From: Neomesorhizobium sp963726065
Lineage (GTDB): Bacteria; Pseudomonadota; Alphaproteobacteria; Rhizobiales; Rhizobiaceae
NCBI GenBank assembly: GCA_963726065.1
Contig: CAVSAU010000006.1
Location: 248,001-312,000 of the forward strand
Reading direction: 5' to 3'
Length of the DNA: 64,000 bases
The notes under the pieces were generated by a model, which had not been told where the DNA came from, made no database searches, and saw nothing but the letters and a program-made list of their open reading frames with translations. The translations under genes were made by a program, and so were the position numbers. Below, in pieces: positions 1 through 9,911 of the stretch (position 1 is its first letter; each line of letters starts with the position of its first letter).

Positions 1-277
1 GTTTGCCTCGCTTGGTCCTGCGCTGCGGGAGGATATGCTTGGCCTCGTCGCCGACCTGCATGCCGAACGCCGCATGACGGTTCTGTTCGTCACCCATCAG
101 CCCGAAGATGCGCGCCGAATCGGCCGAACGATGGTATTTCTGGAGGATGGAAAGATCACTGCCACCGGTGAAATGTCGAAATTCTTCGGCAAGCATGGTC
201 CCGAAGCGTTCAGGCGTTATATAGGTAGTGTTGCCGGATCGCTGCAATCACAAGGAATTGCCCGGAAGCGGACATAA
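1..277 (+). CDS. thiQ: Thiamine ABC transporter ATP-binding protein, C-terminal part
   Basis: Only the last 91 or so codons are in the window; the gene begins upstream. The reading frame is open from base 2 and carries the end of an ABC ATPase: FASLGPALRED (D-loop region after Walker B), then VLFVTHQPEDARRI, where the His is the H-loop switch residue. The FASLGPALR and DARRI wording is typical of ThiQ, which energises thiamine or thiamine-phosphate import with ThiB and ThiP, and this motif match is the basis for the name. Walker A and the signature motif are not visible, so other small-molecule importer ATPases cannot be excluded. It ends in TAA at 275-277. Confidence 0.7.
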   Translation, partial: FASLGPALREDMLGLVADLHAERRMTVLFVTHQPEDARRIGRTMVFLEDGKITATGEMSKFFGKHGPEAFRRYIGSVAGSLQSQGIARKRT

Positions 278-430
278 TTTACGGCCAAACCGCCAAGAGC
301 TTGTTGGCGTCCTTGTTTTGCGGCGTTACAGCGACCCTTGCGCGTCTGAAAGACGCACGGCGCCGTAGGCCCCACCAAACCGATCCGAAAGGAAGTAGTT
401 CTGCCGACCTGCCCGACGATATCCGCAGAC

Positions 431-1921
431 GTGCTGACGCCGGCATTGCCCGTGCGCGCGCCTTGGCGCGCCGCGATGCCCGTTGCGTTGCTCGTATTGC
501 TTGCCGGCTGCCAGGTGCTGAGCGGGCCGATCAACGAACAGGCGTTCCGTCCGTCGGAGAACCCGGTCACCGTCGACACGGTGGCGCGCAACGACAAGTT
601 TGCCCAGCTCGCCAAGCAGCAGCACCCGCGCATCCTGGCGACCTATGGCGGCGAATATTCCGACCCCAAGCTTGAGCGCATGGTCGCCAAGGTGGTCGGC
701 ACGCTGACCTTCGACGCCGACAATCCGTCGCCGCAGACCTACCGCATCACCATCCTGAATTCGCCGAACGTCAACGCTTTCGCGCTTCCCGGCGGCTATC
801 TCTATGTGACGCGCGGCCTCCTGGCGCTTGCAAATGATTCGGCTGAACTCGCCGCCGTCATCGCTCACGAGATGGGCCACGTAACCGCCAACCATGGCGT
901 CCAGCGCCAGCAGAAAGAAGCCGAGGAAGTACTGGCGAGCAAGGTCGTCACCGATGTGCTGGGCGAAAGCCAGGTGGCCAAGGTGGCGCTGATCCGCGGC
1001 AAGCTCCGCCTTGCCCAGTTTTCGCGCAACCAGGAGCTCGAGGCCGACGCCATCGGCATCCGCTCGATCGGACGCGCCGGCTATGATCCGTTCGCCGCAA
1101 GCCGCTTCCTGCAGTCGATGGCCGCCTATAGCGAACTGCGCACTGTCACCGGCGCGCAGGATGCAAGCCTCGATTTCCTTGCCAGCCATCCCAATGCGCC
1201 GCAGCGCATAGAACTTGCGCAGCGTCATGCGCGCGGCTTCGGCACGCCAGGCACAGGAACCGTGGACCGCGATTCCTTCCTTGCCGGCATCGACGGCCTG
1301 CTTTTCGGCGACACGCCGGAGGAAGGCTATGTGCGCGGCAATACGTTCCAGCATCCGGGCCTGGGCATCGCCTTTTCGGTGCCAACCGGATTTGTCATCG
1401 ACAATTCCGCAGCCGAAGTCACCGCCACCGGGCCTGGCGACATGGCGATCCGCTTCGACGGCGTTTCGGTTGAAAAGAGCGTTGCGCTGATTGATTACGT
1501 CCGCAGCGGTTGGGTAACCGGGCTGGAGGCGAATACCGTCCAGGCCACGACGATCAATGGCAACGACGCGGCAACCGCGCGTGCCCGCGCCGACGGCTGG
1601 CAGTTCGACATCACTGTCATTCGCTCGGGCGACCGCGTCTATCGGCTGCTCACCGCGGCACCCGTCGCCAGCACGTCGCTCGACAGCGTCGCGCGCGCCG
1701 TCAGCGGCAGCTTCCGTTCGCTGACGGCAGCCGAAAAGGCCGCGCTGAAGCCGCTGCGAATCCGCATCGTCACCGTGAAGCCCGGTCAGACCGTCGGTTC
1801 GCTTGCCGCCCAGATGGTCGGCGTAGACCGCAAGCTCGACCTGTTCCGTGTGCTCAACGCGCTGCCGCTCGGCGGCGGCGTTTCGGCAGGCACCAAGGTG
1901 AAGATCGTCACCGACCGTTGA
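431..1921 (+). CDS. M48 family metalloprotease lipoprotein with LysM-like tail
   Basis: This is a predicted periplasmic zinc metalloprotease of the M48 (BepA/LoiP-like) family, which acts in envelope protein quality control. The N-terminus has a lipobox (LVLLAGC), so it should be lipidated. The zinc motif HEMGH is at about residues 146-150 and the third ligand lies in QELEADAIG near residue 204. The last 50 residues, starting RIVTVKPGQTVGSLA, resemble a LysM peptidoglycan-binding fold. Length is 496 aa from the first ATG. A second ATG at 476, just before the hydrophobic segment, is an equally plausible start. It stands alone and ends 7 bases from the convergent rpoH. Confidence 0.85.
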   Translation: MLTPALPVRAPWRAAMPVALLVLLAGCQVLSGPINEQAFRPSENPVTVDTVARNDKFAQLAKQQHPRILATYGGEYSDPKLERMVAKVVGTLTFDADNPSPQTYRITILNSPNVNAFALPGGYLYVTRGLLALANDSAELAAVIAHEMGHVTANHGVQRQQKEAEEVLASKVVTDVLGESQVAKVALIRGKLRLAQFSRNQELEADAIGIRSIGRAGYDPFAASRFLQSMAAYSELRTVTGAQDASLDFLASHPNAPQRIELAQRHARGFGTPGTGTVDRDSFLAGIDGLLFGDTPEEGYVRGNTFQHPGLGIAFSVPTGFVIDNSAAEVTATGPGDMAIRFDGVSVEKSVALIDYVRSGWVTGLEANTVQATTINGNDAATARARADGWQFDITVIRSGDRVYRLLTAAPVASTSLDSVARAVSGSFRSLTAAEKAALKPLRIRIVTVKPGQTVGSLAAQMVGVDRKLDLFRVLNALPLGGGVSAGTKVKIVTDR

Positions 1922-1927
1922 GATAAA

Positions 1928-2785
<858 letters not shown>

Positions 2786-2918
2786 CGTCAAGCACTCCAC
2801 CGACCTTCGACGACGCAATTCGAACCCGAAATTTCGTCCCTTGCCGGCCCCACGCAGCGGTGAGAGACGAATTCCGGGTGCTTGAAAACCTTCCCGGTAT
2901 TCGCGGGGACGAGTTAAG

Positions 2919-2943
2919 AACGCCAGGCAAAGCAGAACGTTCC
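2919..2943 (-). promoter_or_regulatory. EcfG/RpoE2-type promoter for rpoH
   Basis: On the minus strand the sequence reads GGAAC, exactly 16 bases, then CGTT. This matches the alphaproteobacterial general-stress (EcfG/RpoE2) consensus GGAAC-N16/17-CGTT. It faces rpoH and lies about 135 bases ahead of its start codon. The match is seen directly; use by EcfG is inferred from the consensus and from known RpoE2 control of rpoH2 in Sinorhizobium. Confidence 0.65.
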
Positions 2944-3142
2944 ACCACAGCGCCGGGATCTTTCAGGTTCGTGTTCCCGCGCTTAGGTCCTTGATTTTAC
3001 GTGATCACTCCGCAGGCTTGCTGATGCCTGCCAGCCTCCGCATCTTCCTCGCCTTCGAACAGGTCGAAAACCCCGGCAGGCTCGCGCGAAGCTCGAAAAT
3101 GAGTAAACTCCCCCGGGTTTCACGTCGCTGGAAAGGCTCGCC

Positions 3143-3601
3143 ATGCATGGTGCCCAAGCCGATGTCGTTCTGCATGTGCGCAGGTTGCTGCGTGCGCCGC
3201 AGGAACTGGTGTTCGCCGCAATGACCCGCGCCGACATGATGTCGCGCTGGATGTGTCCGGAGAGCTTTGTGCTTTCGTCGGTCCATTCGGATCCGCGCAC
3301 CGGCGGCAGTTTCGGAATCGAAATGCGGTCGCCCGAGGGCGTTACCTACAAAGCGGCGGGCATTTACCTGGAGCTGCACCCGCACGAACTCCTGATCTAC
3401 ACCTGGACCTGGGCCGAGGGGCATACAATGCCCAACATCGAGACGGTCGTGCGGGTCGAGCTTTCGCCGCGGGGCGCCGAGACGCTGATGGAGATGACGC
3501 ATTCCGGCCTGACCAGCGAAGAGGAGCGCGCCGCCCACGAGACCGGCTGGAGCGGCGCTTTCGACAAGCTGGAAGCCTTGCTGGGCGAGCGCAGGGACTG
3601 A
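3143..3601 (+). CDS. SRPBCC / AHSA1-like protein
   Basis: A 152-aa protein of the START-like SRPBCC fold, AHSA1 (activator of Hsp90 ATPase homologue) branch. Typical pieces are LRAPQELVFAAMTRADMMSRW at the N-terminus, RTGGSFGIEM in the middle, and the closing helix HETGWSGAFDKLEALL. These proteins form a hydrophobic cavity; in bacteria they are often toxin/antitoxin-like or stress accessory proteins, and the ligand is unknown. The start ATG at 3143 fits the family N-terminus. It is transcribed away from rpoH and toward carD, and a strong hairpin follows its stop codon. Confidence 0.82.
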   Translation: MHGAQADVVLHVRRLLRAPQELVFAAMTRADMMSRWMCPESFVLSSVHSDPRTGGSFGIEMRSPEGVTYKAAGIYLELHPHELLIYTWTWAEGHTMPNIETVVRVELSPRGAETLMEMTHSGLTSEEERAAHETGWSGAFDKLEALLGERRD

Positions 3602-3620
3602 CCCAACTGATCCAACAAAA

Positions 3621-3642
3621 AACCCGGCCTCGAGGCCGGGTT
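3621..3642. terminator. Bidirectional hairpin between SRPBCC gene and carD
   Basis: A perfect inverted repeat, AACCCGGCCT followed by CG and AGGCCGGGTT, lies between the convergent stop codons. It is preceded by an A-run (read as a T-run from the carD side), so it should act as an intrinsic terminator chiefly for carD; readout on the plus strand has a weaker T-tract. Confidence 0.8.
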
Positions 3643-3669
3643 CGTTGTCCTTGCGGAAGGAAGCGTGGC

Positions 3670-4248
3670 TTATGCAGCCTCTTCCTGCTCGGCTTCCTCG
3701 TTGTCGGCCTTGGCGCCACGCTTCGGCCCCTTGTTGAGGTTTACCTCGATGAGGCGGACGGCTTCGGTCTCCGACATCTTGTTGACGGCGGCGATTTCTC
3801 GCGCCATGCGGTCGAGCGCTGCTTCATAGAGCTGACGCTCGGAATAGGACTGTTCCGGCTGGTTTTCGGCGCGGTAGAGGTCGCGCACCACCTCGGAGAT
3901 GGAGATCAGGTCGCCCGAATTGATCTTTGCATCATATTCCTGGGCGCGGCGCGACCACATGGTGCGCTTCACCCGGGCGCGGCCCTGGACGACCTTGAGG
4001 GCGCGGTCGACATAGTCGGTTTCAGAAAGCTTGCGCATGCCGATGGAGGTTGCCTTGGCGACCGGCACTTTCAGGCGCATCTTGTCTTTCTGGAAATCGA
4101 TTACGAACAGCTCAAGCTTGTGCCCAGCAACTTCCTGCTCGTCGATCGACACGATCTGGCCGACGCCATGCGCGGGATAGACGATGTATTCACCGGTCTT
4201 GAAACCGTGACGCGTTGCTGCGGACTTCTTCTGCTGCGGAATTGCCAT
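3670..4248 (-). CDS. carD: CarD family RNA polymerase-binding transcription regulator
   Basis: CarD/CdnL proteins bind the beta subunit of RNA polymerase and stabilise open complexes at rRNA and other promoters. The N-terminal RNAP-interacting Tudor-like domain is evident at about residues 15-75 (FKTGEYIVYPAHGVGQIVSI, then VPVAKATSIGMR). The C-terminal half is the alpha-helical DNA-contacting domain (WSRRAQEYDAKINSGD, AENQPEQSYSERQLYEAALDR). The tail is acidic and Glu/Ala-rich. The start at 4248 gives 192 aa, the usual length; the open frame runs further upstream but that part is not family sequence. It is downstream of fdxA in a leftward set with the S4 protein and helicase. Confidence 0.93.
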   Translation of the reverse strand: MAIPQQKKSAATRHGFKTGEYIVYPAHGVGQIVSIDEQEVAGHKLELFVIDFQKDKMRLKVPVAKATSIGMRKLSETDYVDRALKVVQGRARVKRTMWSRRAQEYDAKINSGDLISISEVVRDLYRAENQPEQSYSERQLYEAALDRMAREIAAVNKMSETEAVRLIEVNLNKGPKRGAKADNEEAEQEEAA

Positions 4249-4621
4249 ACGCCCTGAACTCCTGTTTTGGTGCCGGCTGCGTCGCCGGAAACCTGCTGAG
4301 GCCGTAAGATGTTCGGCCAATGGTGCCGCCTGAACACATGAAGGCCATCCGGATAGACAGGGCCAGGCGGAGCGCACGACATGTGCTTTGCCCTGGCCCA
4401 AGTTGCCTTGGTCCGGATACTGGCCCTCACCTTTCAATGATTAACGCTTCTGCGCCATAGATCGACGTTGTGTCACCGGCATGTTCTTGAGAGTTACCAC
4501 AAAAACGTGAAAGAATCAACAATTTGCTGCATGCGCGAAGTTGCCGCGCGCCGGCGCAGTCACGCCCCGCATCATCAAACGCCGTCACACGGGACCGGAA
4601 ACGCGTCCGGCCCAGGAAAAA
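4249..4621. other. Intergenic region upstream of carD
   Basis: About 370 bases between fdxA and carD, both leftward. It should hold the carD promoter. No RNA gene, repeat or open frame with protein-like composition was recognised. Confidence 0.5.
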
Positions 4622-4960
4622 TCAGTCGCCTTCGCCGGGTTCAGCGGAGAAGTATTTCTCGAACTTGCCATCGACGCCGTCAAACTGCTTGGCGTCCGCC
4701 GGCGGCTCCTTCTTGGCCGTGATGTTAGGCCACTTGTCGGCGTATTCAGTGTTTATCTGCAGCCACTTGTCGAGCCCCGGCTCAGTGTCGGGCTTGATGG
4801 CGTCGGCAGGGCATTCCGGCTCGCAAACGCCGCAGTCGATGCACTCGTCGGGATGGATGACGAGCATGTTCTCGCCTTCATAGAAGCAGTCGACCGGACA
4901 GACCTCGATGCAGTCCATGTACTTGCATTTGATACAGTTGTCGGTCACGACATAGGTCAT
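4622..4960 (-). CDS. fdxA: 7Fe ferredoxin FdxA
   Basis: A 112-aa seven-iron ferredoxin that carries electrons at low potential in the cytoplasm. The N-terminal half has the two cluster motifs: CIKCKYMDCIEVCPVDCF for the 3Fe-4S cluster and C-IDCGVCEPECP for the 4Fe-4S cluster. The C-terminal extension (LDKWLQINTEYADKWPNIT) is characteristic of the FdxA/FdII type. It starts at ATG 4960 with GAGCC upstream. In rhizobia this gene usually sits next to carD and the S4 RNA-binding protein, as here. Confidence 0.95.
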   Translation of the reverse strand: MTYVVTDNCIKCKYMDCIEVCPVDCFYEGENMLVIHPDECIDCGVCEPECPADAIKPDTEPGLDKWLQINTEYADKWPNITAKKEPPADAKQFDGVDGKFEKYFSAEPGEGD

Positions 4961-5118
4961 GTAAGGCTCCTGGCCGCCTCTCGGTCGTTCGATGCTCCCG
5001 CCGGTGAGGTAGCTCCTTTGATGTTCCGTGGCAAGGGTGCCGATGGCGCACCGGCCGGCTTTGCCGGAACAGTTTTTCCCGATGTTCGGGCCAGCCGCGA
5101 AGGCTTCGCGTCACTCAG

Positions 5119-5505
5119 TCAATCGCCGTCGCGCAGCCGGTCGGTCGCACGCCGTTCCTTCTTGGTCGGACGCCCCGAACCGGCCTCGCGCAGCGGCACC
5201 ATTTCTTCGGGCAGGCTTTTGTCGCGAGGCGCCGGTTTCGGCGACATGTCCTCGTAGAGCGTCCGCGCTTCCTCGGCTGGGCCGCGCCGCGTACCGCAAT
5301 CGACAACGCGATAGATCAGCACCTGCCGGTCAAGCGTGATGGTAAGCACGTCGCCCGGCTTGACGAGGTCTGATGCCTGATCGGTCTTGTCGCGGTTGAC
5401 CCGCACACGGCCCGACTGCGCCAGTTTTGCCGCAAGCGACCGCGATTTGACCACCCGCGCGAAGAACAACCATTTGTCGATTCGCTGGCGGCCTTCTGAA
5501 ACCAT
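5119..5505 (-). CDS. S4 domain RNA-binding protein (Hsp15-like)
   Basis: A 128-aa protein with an S4 RNA-binding domain at residues 5-60 (RQRIDKWLFFARVVKSRSLA, then SGRVRVN). It resembles Hsp15, which binds stalled 50S subunits with attached peptidyl-tRNA. The C-terminal third is charged (RPTKKERRATDRLRDGD), as in the family. It begins 13 bases after the helicase stop, so the two are probably cotranscribed; fdxA follows after a 158-base gap. Confidence 0.88.
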   Translation of the reverse strand: MVSEGRQRIDKWLFFARVVKSRSLAAKLAQSGRVRVNRDKTDQASDLVKPGDVLTITLDRQVLIYRVVDCGTRRGPAEEARTLYEDMSPKPAPRDKSLPEEMVPLREAGSGRPTKKERRATDRLRDGD

Positions 5506-5517
5506 GGGCTGTCGCGG

Positions 5518-8500
5518 CTATTTTTTCAGCTGGTCGCGCAAGGCGGCTAGCTTGGCGAAAGGCGAATCCGGATCGATGCGCACCGGACGCTCCTCGCGCG
5601 GCTTCGATTGGAACTGCGGCTTGCCTTGGAACCCGCCCTTCTGTCCCGGCTTGCCGCCATCGCGGCGATCCTGCCGGAAACCCTGGCCGTCCGGCTTGCC
5701 GGGTTTGCCCTGAAACTTCCGTTCGAACCGCTCCTTGCCGCCCTCGCGCCGGTTTTTGCCATCGCCACGCGCCTCGGCTTCGGCGCCTGGTTTGCCGTTT
5801 TGCTGGCGTCCGCGCGGCGGGCCGCCGCGATCGCGCTGGTTGCCGTGGCGTTGACCTTGTCGTCCCTCGAAGCGAGCCTGCCGCCACAACAGGATTGGCT
5901 TGGGTTCGTCGGCGGGCGTTTCTGCCTTCTCGGCCACCGCTTGCGACGGCCCGGTTTCAGATACGGCTGTTTCAGCCGTCGACTCTGCCCCGGCTCTGTT
6001 CCGCGCTCTCGGCATCTTGCGAAGGCGCCTGTGTCGGCTCCTCGCTGGCGCCAGCCTCCACAGCAACAGATTCCTCTGCCGCGACCGGCGCTGCTGTCTC
6101 GGGGGTAGTTTCCACTTCGGAAACGCTGGCCTCCGCTACCGGTTCGCCGCTGTCGTCGGCGACGACGACTTCCGATTCTATTGCGACCCGCGTTTCGGTT
6201 TCCGCGGTTTCGGCGCCGGCTGTCAGCCGGCTCCGCATCGTTTCCGGCGTCCGCTGCCCGTTCGGCGGCCTGTGCAACCTGTTCGGCCACTTTCTTCGCG
6301 GCGCGTTCAGCCGCGGCCTTCTCGGCCGCCTCGCGCGCTGCGACATCGAGCGCTTCCAGCTTCGACTTCACCTCGGCCGCCGGCTTCGGCTCGGCGCGGT
6401 AACCCAGCCCTTTCAGTATCTCCTCGATATCGTCCGCGGTCGCGCCGAGTATCGACATCATAGCCGGCGTCACCAGGAAAGCGCTACCGTCATAAGCGCC
6501 GTCCGGACGCGGGCCTGCGCCGGCGCGCCAGGAAAGCGCCGGGCGGATCAGGTCGGCGAGCCGCTCCAATATGTCGACGCGCACCGCGCGGCGGCCAAGG
6601 TTGCGGTAGCCGGCAAGCTTGTAGAACGCGCGATCGAAGGCCGGATCGATGACCACCGAGGTGCGGCCGGACGCCAGCGCGTGGACCACGTCGCCGAAGC
6701 CTGCCTTATCCTTGCCGTCATTCTTCAGCGCCCACAGCAGCGTGACCAATCCTGCCGGGCCGGGCTTCAGCAGCGCCGGCACGAAGACATGATAGGCGCC
6801 GAAGCGCACACCCAGACGACGAAGCGCGCCGCGCGCATCCTGATCGAGTGACTTCACGTCGTCGGAGATGTCACGGCGGTTAAGCAGGCCGAAATTCTCA
6901 ACGAGCTGGAAGGCGATGCCGCGACCTATGCCGGTAAGCTGGTCGGCATTCTTCAGATCGACCAGCGGCTTCAGCAGGCTCTCCACCTGGAAGTTGACGA
7001 AGCGCTCCGCCCGCGCGGCCACCTTGTCGCGCGCCGGCCCCGTCAGCTGCTCGTCGGCCAGGAGGATAACGCGCGGCTTCAGCGCGTCCTCGCCGGACGT
7101 CAGCGTCGCCATGGGCGCGCCGATCCAGCGCAGCACGCCATCGGAACCCAGCGCGATGTCGTTGTTGCCCGAAGCCGAGAACCTCTCGGCGCGCGCCTCG
7201 AACTCCAGCGCAAGCGCTTTCTGCGCCGCGGCCTTCACCGCCTTGGCATCCTCGCCTTCGGCGGTCTGGTCCGCAGTAAAGCGGAATCCTTGCAGCTCGC
7301 CGACATGATGGCCCTCGACGAGGACCGCACCGGCAGGGCTAATTTCGGCTTCAGGCATAGTATTCTCTCTCAGGCGCTTCATGAGCACGGAAGTCCTGCG
7401 GTCTACGAAGCGTTTCGTCAACCGCTCATGCAGGGCATCCGACAGTCTGTCTTCGATCTCGCGCGTTTTTTCACGCCAATGTGCCGGATCGGCCAACCAG
7501 CCAGGCCGGTTGGAAACGAAGGTCCAGGTGCGAATCTGCGCAATGCGGTGCGAAAGCGTGTCGATATCGCCGTCGGTCGAATCCGCGCGGCGCACCTGCT
7601 CGGCCATATATATTTCGTCGACGTGACCCCGCTCGGCGAGATCCAGATACATCGAAGCGATCAGGTCGGAATGCTGCGCTGGAGCGATACGGCGGTAGTC
7701 GGGCAGCGCGCAGGCCTCCCACAGAAGCGCCACACGCTCGCGGTTGGTCGCCAGCCTGCGGATTTCGGGATCGCGCGCCAGCTGGTCGAGCGCCTGCGCA
7801 TCGACCGCCGGCAGAGCGCGTGTCAGCCCTTCGACCGGCGCAGGGGTCTCTATCGACCGTTTCAGAGCATCGAGGCTTGCATAGTCGAATGCGGCTGTTC
7901 GCCATTGCAGCACTTTGACGGCATCGAACTCATGCGCTTCGATACGATGCACCAGATCGTCATCGAGCGGGTCGACCTGGCCGGTGACTCCGAACGTGCC
8001 GTCACGCAGATGGCGGCCGGCGCGACCGGCGACCTGGCCGAGCTCGGCTGCCGTCAGGTCGCGATACTGAAAGCCGTCGAACTTGCGGTTCTGGGCAAAA
8101 GCCACGTGGTCGACATCGAGATTGAGGCCCATGCCGATGGCGTCGGTGGCGACGAGATAGTCGACGTCGCCGTTCTGATAGATCTCGACCTGAGCATTGC
8201 GGGTGCGCGGGCTGAGCGCGCCGAGCACCACGGCAGCACCGCCGCGCTGGCGGCGGATCAACTCGGCGATCCCGTAGACCTCGTCAGCCGAAAACGCCAC
8301 GATGGCCGAGCGACGCGGTAGCCGCGTAAGCTTTTTCTGGCCGGCATAAGCCAGATGCGAAAGCCGGGGCCGGGTCACGACCGAGATGCCCCGCAAAAGC
8401 CGCTCGAGAATGCCGCGCATGGTCGCGGCGCCAAGAAGCAACGTCTCATCACGGCCCCGCAAATTGAGGATGCGGTCGGTGAAGATGTGGCCGCGCTCGA

Positions 8501-8837
8501 GATCGCCGGCGAGCTGAACTTCGTCTATCGCCACGAAGGCCGCGTTGGTTTCGCGCGGTAGCGCCTCGACCGTGCAGACCGAATAGCGCGCTCCGGGCGG
8601 CTGTATCTTTTCCTCGCCGGTGATCAGCGCGACGTTCTGCACGCCGACCTTGTCGACGACGCGACCGTAGACCTCGCGCGCAAGCAGCCTGAGCGGCAAG
8701 CCGATCAGCCCGCTGCCATGCGCCACCATGCGTTCGATGGCGAGATGCGTCTTGCCGGTGTTGGTCGGCCCCAGCACGGCGGTGACGTCGCGCCCTGAAA
8801 GCACGAGGTGGTCACTTTGGTTCGGCTGCAAGTTCAT
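5518..8837 (-). CDS. SUV3-like DEAD/DEAH-box RNA helicase (frame broken twice near the C-terminus)
   Basis: A large helicase of the SUV3/mitochondrial degradosome type common in rhizobia. Walker A is GPTNTGKTHLA near residue 25, the Walker B/DExx box is AIDEVQLAGD, and helicase motif VI appears as LGQVAGRAGRH. The start at 8837 (MNLQPNQSDHLVLSG) is chosen because the ATP motif follows directly; an upstream in-frame extension to 8921 lacks family character. The conserved ending DPDSPFAKLAALRDQLKK is in a different frame from the body. An extra base near 6222 and another in a G-run near 5989 together restore one protein of about 1,100 aa with a low-complexity Ala/Glu then Arg/Gly/Lys-rich tail. 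Confidence 0.85.
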
Positions 8838-9585
8838 CGAGAAATGAAATCGCTTTCCCTTATGGGTCCAGCATGCGGCAGGACGGAAGCGGCGGCAAAT
8901 ATGAGGCAGGTATCGCGACACATATAGGATTTGGCTGGCGAAACGAAAGCGGAAAAGTTGACGAATTAACGCTTGGAACGAGTTCTGGAACGAATCGGCG
9001 ACGAATCACTGACTCGCATGGATTCAGGTTTTGTTCACCGCGACATGTAGACTTGAGAGGTAGACGCGGCACCACATGCTGAATCGGGTTTTTGTCGCGC
9101 AGAGCGAATCCGCCGATCTTCGTTAACTTTCGTTTCGCCGCGTCAAGCCGCACCGCCAAGACGTGGTTAACGAGCCGCTAATGCAAAGATTTCATTGAGG
9201 TTTTTGCCGGAGATTCGCAACCGCAAAGGGCTGCCGGCGGGGCTTTCGTTAACACTCCGCCCAAACCCGGAACGAATCAGCGACGAATCAGCGATAGGAC
9301 TGTTTTCCCGTTCCGTTCACCCCAACATGTTGTGTCCCGCGACACACATCGACCGAGAAGCGAGCCAGCGTCGAGCGCCGTGGGCTCGGTTTCGCCGGAC
9401 TTGTTAACCTTTTTGTCCCGTTCCGGCACATGGCCTCCCCCAACGCAGACGAGTTCGAGCAAATGCCAACCGTTGAAAAATGTTGTGATTTCCGCACTCG
9501 GGCGGTTCCCGCGATCACACGCCCCGATTGTATTCACATCGGTTTCGGTGGCGTCATCGCGGCGTCTTGGTATGAGGAGGAAATC
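8838..9585. promoter_or_regulatory. GANTC-rich divergent regulatory region
   Basis: About 750 bases between the helicase start and the aquaporin remnant, with no gene recognised. Nine GANTC sites (starts 8992, 9003, 9011, 9021, 9081, 9106, 9212, 9274, 9285) fall within 298 bases, against about one expected. GANTC is the target of the alphaproteobacterial cell-cycle methylase CcrM. There are also five TTAAC words and a near CtrA box (TTAA-N7-CTAA) at 9167-9181. Two diverged copies of a block reading CGAATC-GCGACGAATCA and ending near GTTCACC-AACATGT occur at about 8991-9050 and 9273-9331. Confidence 0.55.
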
Positions 9586-9831
9586 ATGACCAAACGTCTT
9601 CTTGTGGAATTTCTGGGTACATTCTGGCTCTTCGGCGCGGCAGCGCGGTGCTTGCCGCCGCCTTCCCCGAACCGGGCATCGGCTTTTCCGGCGTGGCGCT
9701 TGCGTTCGGCGTGACGGTCCTCACCATGGCCTGTGCGGTCGGCGGCATTTCCGGCGGCTTTGTGGGTTGCTCCGATCGTCGGCGCGGCGATTGCCGGCGT
9801 CGCCCACAAGTCGCTTTTCGGCGACGAGTAA
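9586..9831 (+). pseudogene. aqpZ: Aquaporin Z remnant with internal deletion
   Basis: The start MTKRLLVEFLGTFW is a classic AqpZ N-terminus with a strong AGGAGG site 5 bases ahead. After a short in-gene loss near 9630 the frame continues as AVLAAAFPEPGIGFSGVALAFG and AVGGISGG. There the sequence jumps straight to WVAPIVGAAIAGVAHKSLFGDE and a stop at 9829-9831. Both NPA water-channel motifs and the central transmembrane helices, roughly 140-150 codons of a 230-aa family, are missing. It cannot make a channel. Either a real deletion or an assembly collapse could explain this; the downstream terminator is intact. Confidence 0.8.
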
Positions 9832-9871
9832 CCGGGCATCGCCTGCCTAATCACCCTGCAAATGAAATACG

Positions 9872-9890
9872 GCGCCCCGAGGGCGCTTTT
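9872..9890 (+). terminator. Intrinsic terminator after aquaporin remnant
   Basis: Stem GCGCCC / GGGCGC with a CGA loop, followed by TTTTGTTT on the plus strand. It lies 40 bases after the aqpZ stop and just before the convergent phaB stop. Confidence 0.75.
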
Positions 9891-9911
9891 GTTTCAAGCG
9901 ACGTAATGCTG

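Noticed and set aside
8838..9585. Replication origin suggested by GANTC and TTAA words
   Set aside because: No cluster of DnaA boxes, AT-rich unwinding element or origin-linked gene was seen; kept only as a regulatory region.
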